From contig NZ_JQLN01000001.1 in NCBI RefSeq assembly GCF_000744225.1, positions 248,001 to 312,000 of the forward strand: a DNA stretch of 64,000 nt. The letters run 5' to 3'. The DNA is from Kitasatospora mediocidica KCTC 9733 (GTDB lineage: Bacteria > Actinomycetota > Actinomycetes > Streptomycetales > Streptomycetaceae). Positions 17,349-25,869 of the stretch are shown here, piece after piece; position 1 is the first letter of the stretch, and the number at the start of each line of letters is the position of its first letter. The notes beneath the pieces are model-generated. The model saw only the letters and a list, made by a program, of their open reading frames with translations, ran no database searches and had not been told where the DNA came from. Position numbers and translations under genes: made by a program.

Positions 17349-17393
17349 AGGCGGCGCCGGATCCCGTGCCCGGCACGGGATCCGGCGCCGCCT
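17349..17393 (+). terminator. Perfect 22-bp inverted repeat terminator after the glucanase gene
   Basis: Arms 17349-17370 and 17372-17393 are exact complements with one central base. The effective loop would be 3-5 bases within GTGCC-C-GGCAC. It starts 35 bases after the stop codon. Confidence 0.85.
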
Positions 17394-17475
17394 CCGGCGT
17401 GCGCGGCGAGTCATCGCCCCGCGAAAGCGTTAACCTCAAGGTCAGGGCACTGCCCGACTCGTGAGAGGGATGGAC

Positions 17476-18123
17476 ATGGGCGCACTGAACGAGATGATTC
17501 GCGTCGTCCTGGCCGACGATCACCCCCTCTACCGCGAGGGCGTGCGGCGGGCACTGAGCATGAGCGGCCGGATCGAGGTGGTGGCCGAGGCCGACTCCGG
17601 TCGTGCCGCGCTGAAGGCCATCGCCGAGCACACTCCGCATGTCGCGGTCGTCGACTACCAGATGCCCGACCTCGACGGCATCGCCGTGGTCCATGCCGTC
17701 GTGCGCGACAAGCTGCCGACCCGGGTGCTGCTGCTGACGGCCTTCGAGGACAGCAGCCTGGTCTTCAAGGCGATCCAGGAGGGCGCCGCCGGCTACGTCC
17801 TCAAGGACGCCCCCCGGGGCAAGATCGTCGAGGCGGTCTCCCAGGTGGCCGGCGGAGGGACGGTGATCCCGCCCGAGCTGGCCGCGGGCCTGGCCGGAGA
17901 GATCCGGGTCCGCCTGACGGACGACACGCCGATCCTCAGCGACCGCGAGCAGGAGGTGCTGCGGATGTTCGCGGAGGGCCTGAGCATCCCGGACGTCGCG
18001 AGCAAGCTCTTCCTGGCCCCGAGCACGGTCAAGAGCCATGCCCAGCGCCTGTACGCCAAGCTGAGCGTGTCCGACCGGGCCGCGGCGGTGGCCGAAGGCA
18101 TGCGCCGCGGCCTCCTGGAGTAA
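17476..18123 (+). CDS. Orphan NarL/FixJ-family response regulator
   Basis: The frame is open from GTG 17461 and ATG 17470, but AGAGGG 6 bases before ATG 17476 favors this start (215 residues). The receiver domain is canonical: ADDH acid pocket, phospho-acceptor Asp in VVDYQMPDLDG, Thr in LLLTAF and Lys in VLKDAP. The LuxR HTH is at about 148-210 (LSDREQEVLRMFAEGLSIPD, STVKSHAQRLYAKLSVSDRA). No histidine kinase lies in the window, so its partner must be elsewhere. It has its own terminator. Confidence 0.88.
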   Translation: MGALNEMIRVVLADDHPLYREGVRRALSMSGRIEVVAEADSGRAALKAIAEHTPHVAVVDYQMPDLDGIAVVHAVVRDKLPTRVLLLTAFEDSSLVFKAIQEGAAGYVLKDAPRGKIVEAVSQVAGGGTVIPPELAAGLAGEIRVRLTDDTPILSDREQEVLRMFAEGLSIPDVASKLFLAPSTVKSHAQRLYAKLSVSDRAAAVAEGMRRGLLE

Positions 18124-18162
18124 CCGGGGACGACGGCCCGCACGCCCCGCCACGCCTCTGCT

Positions 18163-18192
18163 AACCCCCGACCAGCTGACCGGTCGGGGGTT
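18163..18192 (+). terminator. Terminator after the NarL-type regulator
   Basis: AACCCCCGACC (18163-18173) pairs with GGTCGGGGGTT (18182-18192) around an 8-base loop, followed by TTC. It lies 40 bases after the stop. Confidence 0.85.
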
Positions 18193-18349
18193 TCGCCGTG
18201 CCTGCCCGGCTACCCGATCAGCCGTGTCCCGGAGCGGGCCCCCGCGGGTTTGATGGACCAAGGCGCCCAGGAGCCCGCGAGCAGCCGAACGCCGCCCGCT
18301 CGGACGCCCCGGCTGTCGCACCCGACCAACCCACCCGGAGATCGAGGAC

Positions 18350-19891
18350 GTGACCCCTCCCACCCCCGCACCGGCCTCGCGGTCGACACCCGGCCGCTCG
18401 CGCTGGGTCTGCCTGGCCGTGCTGGTCCTGGCCATCCTGCTGGTCTCCGTGGACGGCACCGTGCTGTACCTGGCCCTGCCCTACATCAGCCGGGACCTCG
18501 GTCCCAGCGGTCCGCAGCTGCTGTGGATCGGGGACGTCTACTCGTTCGTGCTGGGCGCCCTGCTGATCGGGATGGGAGCACTGAGCGACCGGCTCGGCCG
18601 CAAACGGCTGCTGCTGGTGGGCGCCGCCGCCTTCGGCGCGGCCTCCGTACTCGCCGCCTTCGCCGGCAGCCCCGGGTGGCTGATCGCCGCCCGCGCGCTG
18701 CTGGGAGTGGCGGGTGCCACGATCATGCCGTCGACCCTGTCGCTGATCCGCACGATCTTCCCGGACGAGCGCGAACGCTCCGCGGCCATCGGCCTCTGGG
18801 GTGCGGCGGCGGCCGGCGGCGCGGCGCTCGGGCCGCTGATCGGCGGCGTCCTGCTGGAGCACTTCTGGTGGGGTTCGGTCTTCCTGCTCAACCTACCCGT
18901 CATGGTGCTGCTGCTGGTCCTGGGCGCCCTACTGCTGCCCGAGTCGCGCGATCCGGCGCCGGGGCCGTGGGACGTGCGCAGTGTGCTGCTGTCCGCCGTG
19001 GGCATCTTCGGCGCGGTCTACGCGGTGAAGGAGGGCGCCCTGCACGGCCTGGGCCGCGCCGACGTGCTGGGCGCCGCTGTGATCGGCTGCGCCGCCCTCG
19101 TGCTGTTCGCCCGCAGGCAGCGCCGGCTGCGCGTTCCGCTGCTGGACCTGGCCCTGTTCCGCGAACCGCGGTTCGCCGCCGCCGCACTGTCCGCACTGGT
19201 CGCCCTGGTGGGCTTGGCCGGCGTGGTGTTCTGCCTCTCGCAGTACCTCCAGCTGCTGCGCGGGCTCTCGCCGCTCCGGGCCTGTCTGGTCGAACTCCCG
19301 GCCTTTGCGGGCGCGGTCGCCGGAGGCCTGGCGGTGCGCGCTCTGGTGCGCCGGACGAGTGCGCGCACCGCCATGGTCGGCGGGCTCCTGCTGATGGGCG
19401 CGGGACTGGGCGCCGTGGGCTGGGCCGACTCCGGCACGGGCTACCTGCTTCTGGGTGCCGCCTTCCTGGCCGTCGGCGTGGCCGAGGGCCTCGTCTACAC
19501 GCTGGCGACCGAGCTGGTGCTGACGTACTCGCCGAAGGAGAAGGCCGGAGCGGCCGCCGCGGTCACCGAGAGCGCCTACGAGCTGGGCACGGGCCTCGGG
19601 GTGGCACTGATCGGATCGGTCCTCACCGCCGTGTACCAGGCCCGGCTGGACGTCCCCGCCGGCCTGGGCGCGGCCCTGACCGAAACCGCGCACGAGTCGC
19701 TGGGCGGAGCGGTACACGCGGCCGACCTGGCGCCGGACCTGGGCGCGACGCTGGTGACCGGCGCGCGCGACGCCTTCCTGCACGGGATGAACCTGGCCGC
19801 CTGGCTGGCCGCAGGCCTGCTGCTGGTCACGGCCTGGGGCGTCTGGCACCTGATGGGACGACGCCCCCACGAGAAGGGAACCACGCCATGA
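18350..19891 (+). CDS. MFS drug-efflux transporter, DHA2 (14-TMS) type
   Basis: The 513-residue protein starts at GTG 18350. It has about 14 hydrophobic segments and the DHA2 hallmarks: VDGTVLYLALPYISRDLG at TM1 (the VD-T-v-AlP motif), motif A between TM2 and TM3 (GALSDRLGRKRLLL), and motif C-like GLWGAAAAGGAALGPLIGG in TM5. These antiporters export hydrophobic or cationic drugs using the proton gradient. Its TGA is inside an ATGA overlap with the next gene, so the two are co-translated. No regulator is adjacent; substrate unknown. Confidence 0.88.
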   Translation: MTPPTPAPASRSTPGRSRWVCLAVLVLAILLVSVDGTVLYLALPYISRDLGPSGPQLLWIGDVYSFVLGALLIGMGALSDRLGRKRLLLVGAAAFGAASVLAAFAGSPGWLIAARALLGVAGATIMPSTLSLIRTIFPDERERSAAIGLWGAAAAGGAALGPLIGGVLLEHFWWGSVFLLNLPVMVLLLVLGALLLPESRDPAPGPWDVRSVLLSAVGIFGAVYAVKEGALHGLGRADVLGAAVIGCAALVLFARRQRRLRVPLLDLALFREPRFAAAALSALVALVGLAGVVFCLSQYLQLLRGLSPLRACLVELPAFAGAVAGGLAVRALVRRTSARTAMVGGLLLMGAGLGAVGWADSGTGYLLLGAAFLAVGVAEGLVYTLATELVLTYSPKEKAGAAAAVTESAYELGTGLGVALIGSVLTAVYQARLDVPAGLGAALTETAHESLGGAVHAADLAPDLGATLVTGARDAFLHGMNLAAWLAAGLLLVTAWGVWHLMGRRPHEKGTTP

Positions 19892-20724
19892 CGTTCACGT
19901 TGGAGCACTATTTCACCGAGGCGGATCATTACTACCGGTTCGACGAGTTCCAAGAAATAGTCGCTGCGACCTGCCGGGCAGGCCTGCGGCCGCCGCCCTT
20001 CGGCTGGAGCTGGGCCGACTGGTACGACAACCTGCCCGAGGAGGTGCGCCAGGCGCCGGAGTTCGTCCCCTTCGTCAACGTTCTGCTCCGCAACTGCGAC
20101 CTCCAACTCGTGGCCCCCGAACAGGACTTCCACCAAGCCGTGTACGTCGAGTGGACGGTCGCCGAGGAGCAGCTCAAGTCGGTGATGCGGTTCGAGGAGG
20201 CCGTGGCCCTGCTGGCACGCCTCGCACCCTGGTTCGCCGCTCCTGCCGACACGGCGGAGTGGGACGGCTGGGCGGCGGCGGTGCTCGCCAGCGACGCCCG
20301 CTGGCAGGAGCTGCTCGACCACGTCGCCCTCTTCCGCGGCGGACTCCAGCCCGAGGAGCAGTTCACCGGACTGCTGGGCGATGCGTGGCACGCCGCCCGG
20401 GCGGCGTACGGCAGTGCCGGAATATCACGGCAGACCGTTGACAGCCACCAGGCCGAGCAACCCGCCGCACCGACGACCGACGGCCGACGGACCCCCGCGG
20501 GCCCGATCCGGGAGGAGCCCGTCGCGGCATCGACGGCGCGCCGCAGGGACACCGTGCCCGCCGCAGTCGAGGAGAAGCCCGCGGCGCAGCAGCTGTCCGA
20601 CGCGGCGATCGCGACGCGACGCCCAGAGATCGACGCGGCGTGGAAGCGCCTGGGCGACGGCCAGGGGACGGAGCAGGACCTGCGGCTGCTGATCGACTGC
20701 GGCCTGACACTGACCCACCCCTGA
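19888..20724 (+). CDS. Uncharacterised protein translationally coupled to the MFS transporter
   Basis: The ATG overlaps the transporter stop (ATGA), giving 278 residues. The N-terminal about 180 residues form an acidic, Trp-rich, helical domain (PPFGWSWADWYDNLPEEVRQ, WTVAEEQLKSVMRFEEA), the middle is Pro/Thr/Glu-rich and disordered, and the C-terminus ends with a short helical segment (WKRLGDGQGTEQDLRLLIDC). No signal peptide or membrane segment is seen. I do not recognise the family. The coupling suggests a function linked to the transporter, or simple transcriptional convenience. Confidence 0.7.
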   Translation: MTFTLEHYFTEADHYYRFDEFQEIVAATCRAGLRPPPFGWSWADWYDNLPEEVRQAPEFVPFVNVLLRNCDLQLVAPEQDFHQAVYVEWTVAEEQLKSVMRFEEAVALLARLAPWFAAPADTAEWDGWAAAVLASDARWQELLDHVALFRGGLQPEEQFTGLLGDAWHAARAAYGSAGISRQTVDSHQAEQPAAPTTDGRRTPAGPIREEPVAASTARRRDTVPAAVEEKPAAQQLSDAAIATRRPEIDAAWKRLGDGQGTEQDLRLLIDCGLTLTHP

Positions 20725-20783
20725 GCGGCCCGGCCGCGCCGGCCGGGTACGCACAACCACACTGCCCCGCGGAAGGAACAACG

Positions 20784-22055
20784 ATGCAGCAGCCGACACT
20801 GGAGCCCATCCCCCTCTGGCTCGACCGGGCGCCGTGCGAGCGCTACGTCCACACGACGTACGCCGAGTTCCTCGAGTCGGATCCGAAGACCGCTCTCCCA
20901 AGTCGTGCCGACACCGGCGGTGCCGAATTCACGGTCGTACTGGCCATAGCCCTCACCCTCGGCTCAGCGTCGACCACGCAGTGGCACGACCGGCGCAAAG
21001 CCGTCCTCATGCCGGTGGACCAGCTCGACAAGTACGTCGCCGCCGGGAAGCCCGACGTGCCGCTGCCCACCGTGGAGGCGCTCGCCGCGGTCGTCAAGCG
21101 CGAACTGGGTATCCAGGAGGAGTGGCACCGGTACTTTCGCAGCCATCCCGGTATCGTCGCCACGGACTGGCCCGAAGCCAGCCCGCGCCGGCAGTTCTGG
21201 GAGGCCTGGAGCCGGCGCCAGAGGAGCTGCGACGACGCCTATCGGGCCGTCGTCAAGGGCCTCACCAATCGCGACTCGCCGTCGGCGGCGTCCAGCACGG
21301 CCGACAGCTCGCCACCTGGCAATGCGGCCGCGCTGAGCGGGTCCGGCATGGTGATCGACCTGTCCAGCACGACGGTCATGAATGGGTTGGAGATCCGTGC
21401 CTTCTCGGCGGTGCGTGCCTGGACTCCGAGGTACCAGCAAGTGGCAGCCCGCCCCGGGCACGAGATCATCCATGACGGCACCGAGCAGAAGTACCGGTTC
21501 ACCATCTCGATCACCGCGATCGCGGGCCTGACCCGGCTGGAGGATTTGGCACCCTGCCCGGTATCCCGACTGGATCTCAAGGGTGCCCTGCTCTGGGAGG
21601 GGGAGCACGTGCGGGATCCCAAGTGGTCGGCGCCGACCGAAGCGGTCGAGAGCGGCGCCGCGGAGGCGGACACCAAAGCGTCGAAGCCAGAGCCCGTGCA
21701 GCCGGTGCAGCCGGTGCAGCCCGCGAAACGGAAGTCACTGAAGCAGCGCTTCAAAGAGCAGTGGGCAGGGAGTCATACTCCAGGCTTCGCAGCGAACAAC
21801 ATCCGGGTGCAGGTCAGCGAGGTCCGCGCCGGCCTCGACGAAGCCGTTCGAGTCTTCTTCGTCTTCCACGCCCCGCGCAAGAACACGCCGGAAGTCTGCG
21901 CAGTCACCGCGCACATCAGACTTGGCGGCAACAAGCAACTCGAGCTCCAGCCGCTTCTCCGGGAGGCGAAGTTCCTGCTGGAGGTGGCGGACTGCGGAAC
22001 CGCCGCGACGGTCCGCCGCGAGGGTTCGACCTCTCTGGTGCTCACGGAGGGCTGA
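20784..22055 (+). CDS. Uncharacterised soluble protein
   Basis: The 423-residue protein has GGAAGGA 7 bases before ATG 20784. It appears to have an N-terminal mixed alpha/beta domain (about 1-165, including EFTVVLAIALTLGSASTTQW and VEALAAVVKRELGIQEEWHR), a central beta-rich region (about 190-290), a short linker with three VQPVQP-like units, and a C-terminal beta domain (about 330-423). It follows the coupled unknown gene by 59 bp on the same strand and may belong to that operon. No family recognised and no catalytic motif seen. Confidence 0.65.
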   Translation: MQQPTLEPIPLWLDRAPCERYVHTTYAEFLESDPKTALPSRADTGGAEFTVVLAIALTLGSASTTQWHDRRKAVLMPVDQLDKYVAAGKPDVPLPTVEALAAVVKRELGIQEEWHRYFRSHPGIVATDWPEASPRRQFWEAWSRRQRSCDDAYRAVVKGLTNRDSPSAASSTADSSPPGNAAALSGSGMVIDLSSTTVMNGLEIRAFSAVRAWTPRYQQVAARPGHEIIHDGTEQKYRFTISITAIAGLTRLEDLAPCPVSRLDLKGALLWEGEHVRDPKWSAPTEAVESGAAEADTKASKPEPVQPVQPVQPAKRKSLKQRFKEQWAGSHTPGFAANNIRVQVSEVRAGLDEAVRVFFVFHAPRKNTPEVCAVTAHIRLGGNKQLELQPLLREAKFLLEVADCGTAATVRREGSTSLVLTEG

Positions 22056-22068
22056 CCGCCGCGGTCAG
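22052..22068. terminator. Small bidirectional hairpin overlapping two convergent stop codons
   Basis: CTGACCGC-C-GCGGTCAG: 8-bp arms contain the TGA of the plus-strand gene and the stop of the minus-strand regulator. The two genes end only 9 bp apart, so one hairpin probably serves both. Confidence 0.55.
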
Positions 22069-22751
22069 GCCTCCACGTCCGGAGCGCTGAGGCTGACGCC
22101 CACCCGGCGGACACTGCCCAGGTACCGCGGCTGCGCCGCCGTCTCCCCCAACTGCCTGCGCAGCCAGCACAGATGCACGTCGATGGTCTTGTTCGTGGTG
22201 TAGGCGTTCTCCCACACCCGCTCCCGCAGTTCCGCCTTGCTGACCACCCGGCCGGCGTTGGCGGCGAGATGGGCGAGCAGGCGGAACTCCATCGGGCGCA
22301 GGTCCAGCACCCGGTCGCCCAGTGTGGCCGTGTGGGCCTGGACGTCGATGACCAGTCCGCCGACCGTCATCACCTCCGGCGGCTCCTCGGCCCCGCAGCG
22401 CCGCATGAGCGCGGTCAGCCGGGCATCCACCAGGTTGACCGAGAACGGCTTCTCCAGCGAATCGTCGGCACCGGCGCGAAGCGCCTGGACGGCGAGGCTT
22501 TCGTCGGCGCGCGCCACCGCCGCCACGATGGGGAGTCGGACCACCGATCGCAGGATCCTCAGCACCTTCAGACCGCTCATGTCCGGCAGGTCCAGGGCGA
22601 GGATCACCACGTCGGGGGCATCCTCGATGACCCGTGACATCCCGTCCTGCCCCGACTCGGCGGCGGAGACGCGGTATCTCAACTGCTGCAGCGCACCCTG
22701 GAGGCCGGCGCGGGTGCCGGCGTCGGGCTCGACGATCAAGACGTGGGTCAT
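22065..22751 (-). CDS. OmpR/PhoB-family regulator lacking the phospho-acceptor Asp
   Basis: The 228-residue protein has a receiver domain (1-120) and a winged-helix trans_reg_C domain (about 130-225; LRPMEFRLLAHLAANAGRVV, TTNKTIDVHLCWLRRQLGE). The usual Asp at the end of strand 3, three residues before LPDMSG, is Ala (VVILALDLPDMSG), and the acid pair reads VEPD. The Lys in LEKPFSV is kept. The protein therefore should not be phosphorylated normally and probably works as an atypical regulator. No kinase is adjacent; the divergent neighbour is a methyltransferase. Confidence 0.82.
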   Translation of the reverse strand: MTHVLIVEPDAGTRAGLQGALQQLRYRVSAAESGQDGMSRVIEDAPDVVILALDLPDMSGLKVLRILRSVVRLPIVAAVARADESLAVQALRAGADDSLEKPFSVNLVDARLTALMRRCGAEEPPEVMTVGGLVIDVQAHTATLGDRVLDLRPMEFRLLAHLAANAGRVVSKAELRERVWENAYTTNKTIDVHLCWLRRQLGETAAQPRYLGSVRRVGVSLSAPDVEA

Positions 22752-23064
22752 GCGACCGGTAGCTCCTGTGTCCACACGGCACACGACAACCTGCAGGGAT
22801 GCCCGGCCCGGACGGCCGACCGCTGCCACCATGCTGCCCCGCCGTTCGCGGCGCCGAGGTCGTCCGATCGGCCGCCGCCGCGGACGAACCCGGGCAGCCT
22901 CCGGCCACCGGTGCGCGGGCCCGCGCGTCCTCGGCCGGGCGGCAGAGCACCGCTGGATCCACCGATCGGATGAGCGGGCAGCGGCGGGCTCGCAACCAGG
23001 CTGGAACCGTGGCCACCCACCCCGAACCGGCTCCCGGGTGTCCGGAGAGCGAGGAGTTCCGCCG
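22752..23064. other. 313-bp divergent intergenic region
   Basis: This lies between the atypical regulator and the methyltransferase gene, and presumably carries both promoters. No gene or clear palindrome is seen. Confidence 0.4.
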
Positions 23065-23874
23065 ATGAGCACGGCATCACAGACGCGGTACGCATTTTCC
23101 GGCGCGGACGAGGTGGACGACCAGCTCGACGCGTTGGAGACCATGCTCGATCCGGGGACCCTCCAGTGCCTCGACCGGCTGGACCTACCGGCCGGCGCCC
23201 GGTGCTGGGAGGTCGGAGCCGGCGGGGGCTCGATCGCCCGTCACCTGCTCGAACTCGCCGGCCCCGGCGGACGGGTCGTCGCCACAGATCTCGACACCTC
23301 CCGGATCGCGGCACCCGGCGCACGGATCCTCCGGCACGACGTCCGCTCGGACCCCGCTCCTGACGGCGGCCCCTTCGACGTGATCCACGCCCGGTGGGTG
23401 CTCATGCACCTGCCCGAGCGCCGCGAGGTGCTCGCCGGGCTGGTCGACGCGCTGGCCCCGGGCGGATGGCTGGTCATCGAGGAGAGCACGGTGGAGCCGG
23501 ACGGGCTCCCCGTGCTGACCAGTTCAGCCCCGGCCGACGCCGCGCTCTTCCGACGGTTCAGCGGCGCCGTCGTGCAGATCCTCGCCGATGCCGGAGCCGA
23601 CCCCCGGTGGGGCGCCCGCGGCCTGTACGCCGCGATGGCCCGGCTGCGGCTGGAGGACGTGCACAGCGTCCACCGCACGGACAGTTGGACGGGCGGCGGA
23701 CCGGGCAGCCGTCTGCACGACATCCACACCCGCCAGCTCCGCGACCCCCTGCGGGCCCGGGGGTTCACCGACGGCGACCTCGCCCACGTGCGGAAGCTCG
23801 CCGCCGACCCGGGCTTCAGCGCGCTGTGGTACCCACTCGTGTCCACCTGCGGACGCAAGGCACTCAGCGCGTGA
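23065..23874 (+). CDS. Class I SAM-dependent methyltransferase
   Basis: The 269-residue protein has GAGGAG 9 bases upstream. SAM-binding motif I is CWEVGAGGGSIARHLLE (about 53-69), with an acidic motif II (VVATDLD) and a post-II segment (DVIHARWVLMHLPERREVLA, LAPGGWLVIEE). This layout is typical of UbiE/menaquinone-like and small-molecule methyltransferases. The C-terminal 90 residues form a variable lid. Substrate cannot be predicted. It is divergent from the atypical OmpR-type regulator, which may control it. Confidence 0.85.
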   Translation: MSTASQTRYAFSGADEVDDQLDALETMLDPGTLQCLDRLDLPAGARCWEVGAGGGSIARHLLELAGPGGRVVATDLDTSRIAAPGARILRHDVRSDPAPDGGPFDVIHARWVLMHLPERREVLAGLVDALAPGGWLVIEESTVEPDGLPVLTSSAPADAALFRRFSGAVVQILADAGADPRWGARGLYAAMARLRLEDVHSVHRTDSWTGGGPGSRLHDIHTRQLRDPLRARGFTDGDLAHVRKLAADPGFSALWYPLVSTCGRKALSA

Positions 23875-24231
23875 TCCGCCCGCGGAAGCTTCGGACAGGC
23901 GACCCGGGCGAGGGCATCGCGCCGCGCGGCGGCGAGCGCCGCGGCCACCTCCGGCGAGTCGAGCTCGTCGGAGACGTTGCCCGCACCGGCCCCGGCGAGC
24001 AGCGAGGCCACCGTCAGCACGACGCCCGGCCGGGCGGCCTCGCCCAGCCGCAGCACGCTCGCCGCGGCCCCCGGCAGCGGGCTGCGGGCCAGCTGCGGCG
24101 CCCCCGCGTGCCCACCGCGCCCGCGCACCACCACCCGCGGGGTCCGGCTGCGGCCCGAGCATGCCTACCGAGCGACGGCCACACACCTCACCTGGGAAAA
24201 CGTGACCCTACCTTCGATGTGGGAAGCGCTT
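23875..24231. other. 357-bp stretch without a confident gene
   Basis: High-GC open frames exist on both strands. The minus-strand one ending near 23880 reads VLTVASLLAGAGAGNVSDEL and could be a decayed fragment, but it runs into the antisense of the methyltransferase. The last 40 bases hold the palindrome GAAGCGCTTC at 24223-24232. No function is assigned. Confidence 0.35.
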
Positions 24232-24530
24232 CTAAGCGCTGAAGGACGCAGTGCTGCCACGGTACTTCGCCTGGAGCGGAAAGGGTGTGCCATGGGCGGG
24301 GACCACCAGTGTTGCCGTCGACCCGTCACCCGTGTCCACGGTCAGGGCGATGGCTGGCTCGCCGTTCAGCGTTGCCGGTGCGCTGCTCTTCGCCTGGCCC
24401 GACTTTGGAGATCTCCTGGTAGAGCTCGACCTCCGCGTCACAGAGAGCAGTGACCTGCCGCCCCACCTCGCTCCACAGCCCGGTGTGCACCAGGATCATC
24501 AGGCCATCGACAGTTGATGCCGCATCAATA
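24232..24530 (-). pseudogene. Frameshifted 3' remnant of a LolA/LprG-like secreted lipoprotein gene
   Basis: Two adjacent minus-strand frames together rebuild the C-terminal part of a lipoprotein of a type common in Streptomyces. Frame one (about 24530-24400) reads TVDGLMILVHTGLWSEVGRQ then VTALCDAEVELYQEISK. Frame two (about 24400-24232) reads LNGEPAIALTVDTGDGSTAT then HGTPFPLQAKYRGSTASFSA and a stop. The NGEPAIAL...G-P-PL pattern is the family hallmark. The signal peptide and N-terminal half are gone, so this is a decayed gene. Family membership is from recalled patterns. Confidence 0.55.
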
Positions 24531-24711
24531 TCTGCTGATATCTGCTGTCGGAACCGGTTTTGGCTGGCCCTGAGATCACGGGTGGGCGTCGGCCGCAGGA
24601 CTGACAGGACGTCCGAGGCCGCTCGGTCGGGTCGGCCCGCACAGTGGTGACGCCGCCGGTCCGTTGGCGCAGCCGCCGGGAAATGTGGGCACCAAGTGTT
24701 CAACTGGGAGT

Positions 24712-24728
24712 CATTCGATAGTCGAATG
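24712..24728. promoter_or_regulatory. 17-bp palindrome CATTCGATAGTCGAATG
   Basis: Perfect 7-bp arms around TAG lie in an unusually AT-rich stretch 70 bp upstream of the next start codon. It is followed at 24733-24757 by a weaker GTGCAAT...ATAGCAC symmetry. A candidate operator for an unknown regulator. Confidence 0.4.
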
Positions 24729-24797
24729 CGTAGTGCAATATCACATAGCAATAGCACTCCGGACGACCCGATCGCCGCCCGACAAGGGAGACATCCG

Positions 24798-25262
24798 ATG
24801 ATCCGACTTACCCTGCTCGCGCTCGGTACGGCAGGCGTGGCACTGCTCGGCACCACCCCGGCGAGCGCCGACACGCTGCCCCCGCCGAGCGGTGGCACCA
24901 CCGTGACCTGCGGTACGTCCGCTCTCCAGTCGGGCCTGCTCACCCAGGTCTGCGCCGAGCGGACCGGCACTTTTGTACAGCTCTACGGTCAGATCAGCCT
25001 GGCCGGCCCGCCCTCGCCGCCCTCCCCGGGCAGCCCGGCCCCGCTGCCGCCGCAGTTGCAGGCCACCCTGACGGGCTCGGTGGTCAGCGGCTACTCCCTC
25101 GGGACGGTCCAGCAGTACGTGCTGTTCGCCAACCAGACGGTCCAGGTCCGCGGGGTGAATGCCACCATCGCCTGCGGCTCGACGGTCCACGCGTCATTCT
25201 CGGTCACCGCCTATCCGTGGCCGCCGGCGCCGGTCACACTCGACCTGCCCACCGAGTGCTGA
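24798..25262 (+). CDS. Small secreted protein of unknown function
   Basis: AAGGGAG precedes ATG 24798. The 154-residue precursor has a Sec signal peptide (MIRLTLLALGTAGVALLGTT, cleavage after PASA near residue 25). The mature part is beta-rich and Pro/Gly-containing, with Cys at about 35, 48, 137 and 154 that could form two disulfides (VTCGTS, TQVCAE, IACGST, terminal TEC). No catalytic motif. It lies alone after an AT-rich palindromic promoter region. Confidence 0.75.
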   Translation: MIRLTLLALGTAGVALLGTTPASADTLPPPSGGTTVTCGTSALQSGLLTQVCAERTGTFVQLYGQISLAGPPSPPSPGSPAPLPPQLQATLTGSVVSGYSLGTVQQYVLFANQTVQVRGVNATIACGSTVHASFSVTAYPWPPAPVTLDLPTEC

Positions 25263-25309
25263 CCCACCCCTGGCAGCTCTGCCACGGGTAACCCGCCCGC
25301 GGAAGGCGG

Positions 25310-25581
25310 CCGCCGCCACGACGCGCGCATCGACGACCGGTGCGTCGACGACCGGTGCAAGGCGTACATCCGCGGGCGGCACACCGCCGCCAGGACACCG
25401 TCACCCTGATCCTCACCCGCGCCCGCCTGGCCCCCGCAGCCCTGGTCGGGCTCAGCGACCAGGGTCCGGGCCGGGCCGGGCGGGGCCTGCGAACGCCTCG
25501 ACGAACACGCGGCACGGTCCATGCCGCTCGACGGCCCCGCGCCGCTTGGGTCCCGGGACGCCCTCGCAGACGGCCCGCTGA
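25310..25581 (+). pseudogene. Decayed 3' fragment of a paralogue of the gene at 58951-59646
   Basis: DNA from about 25325 to 25581 aligns by eye with 59424-59646. Shared landmarks are CGCATCGACGA, GCGTACATCCGCG / GCCTACATCCGCG, GCCAGGACACC, CGACGAACACGCGGCAC versus GAACGAACACACCGCCC, TGGGTCCCGG and the terminal TGA. The copy carries a local duplication (CGACGACCGGTGC twice, 25332-25359) and frameshifts, so AYIRG, HRRQDTVTLILTRARLA and CERLDEHAARSMPL lie in different frames. The 5' two-thirds is absent. Confidence 0.6.
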
Positions 25582-25869
25582 GCACCGGCCGGTCTGCAGG
25601 TACGGCCGGCGGGCTCGGGCTCACGCCGACCGGGCTTCCCACCCCGGATGAGCGGCAGCCGCGAACGAGTACTCGGCACAGCAGCCCAGGCACACACACG
25701 GGCGGATGCGCCGCAGACCGCTATCGCGCATCGTGGATGGGTACGACGCGCACGGACAGCGAGGGCCCGTGCCCCGCGGGACCCTCTCGGTCACCAGGAC
25801 ACCTCGTCCCGCCCCTGGGCGCCTCGGCCTGCGCGGGCCACCGCGCCCGCAGACCGAAGGAGTCGCAGC

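Noticed and set aside
23241-24134. Minus-strand frame upstream of the lipoprotein remnant
   Set aside because: It mostly covers the antisense of the methyltransferase gene; only the first about 90 residues are unique and they match nothing I recognise.
24223-24232. GAAGCGCTTC palindrome in a TGGGAAGCGCTTCTA context, resembling LacI/CebR-type operators
   Set aside because: It sits at the dead end of a pseudogene with no sugar transport or glycosidase gene nearby; its last base falls on the remnant's stop codon.
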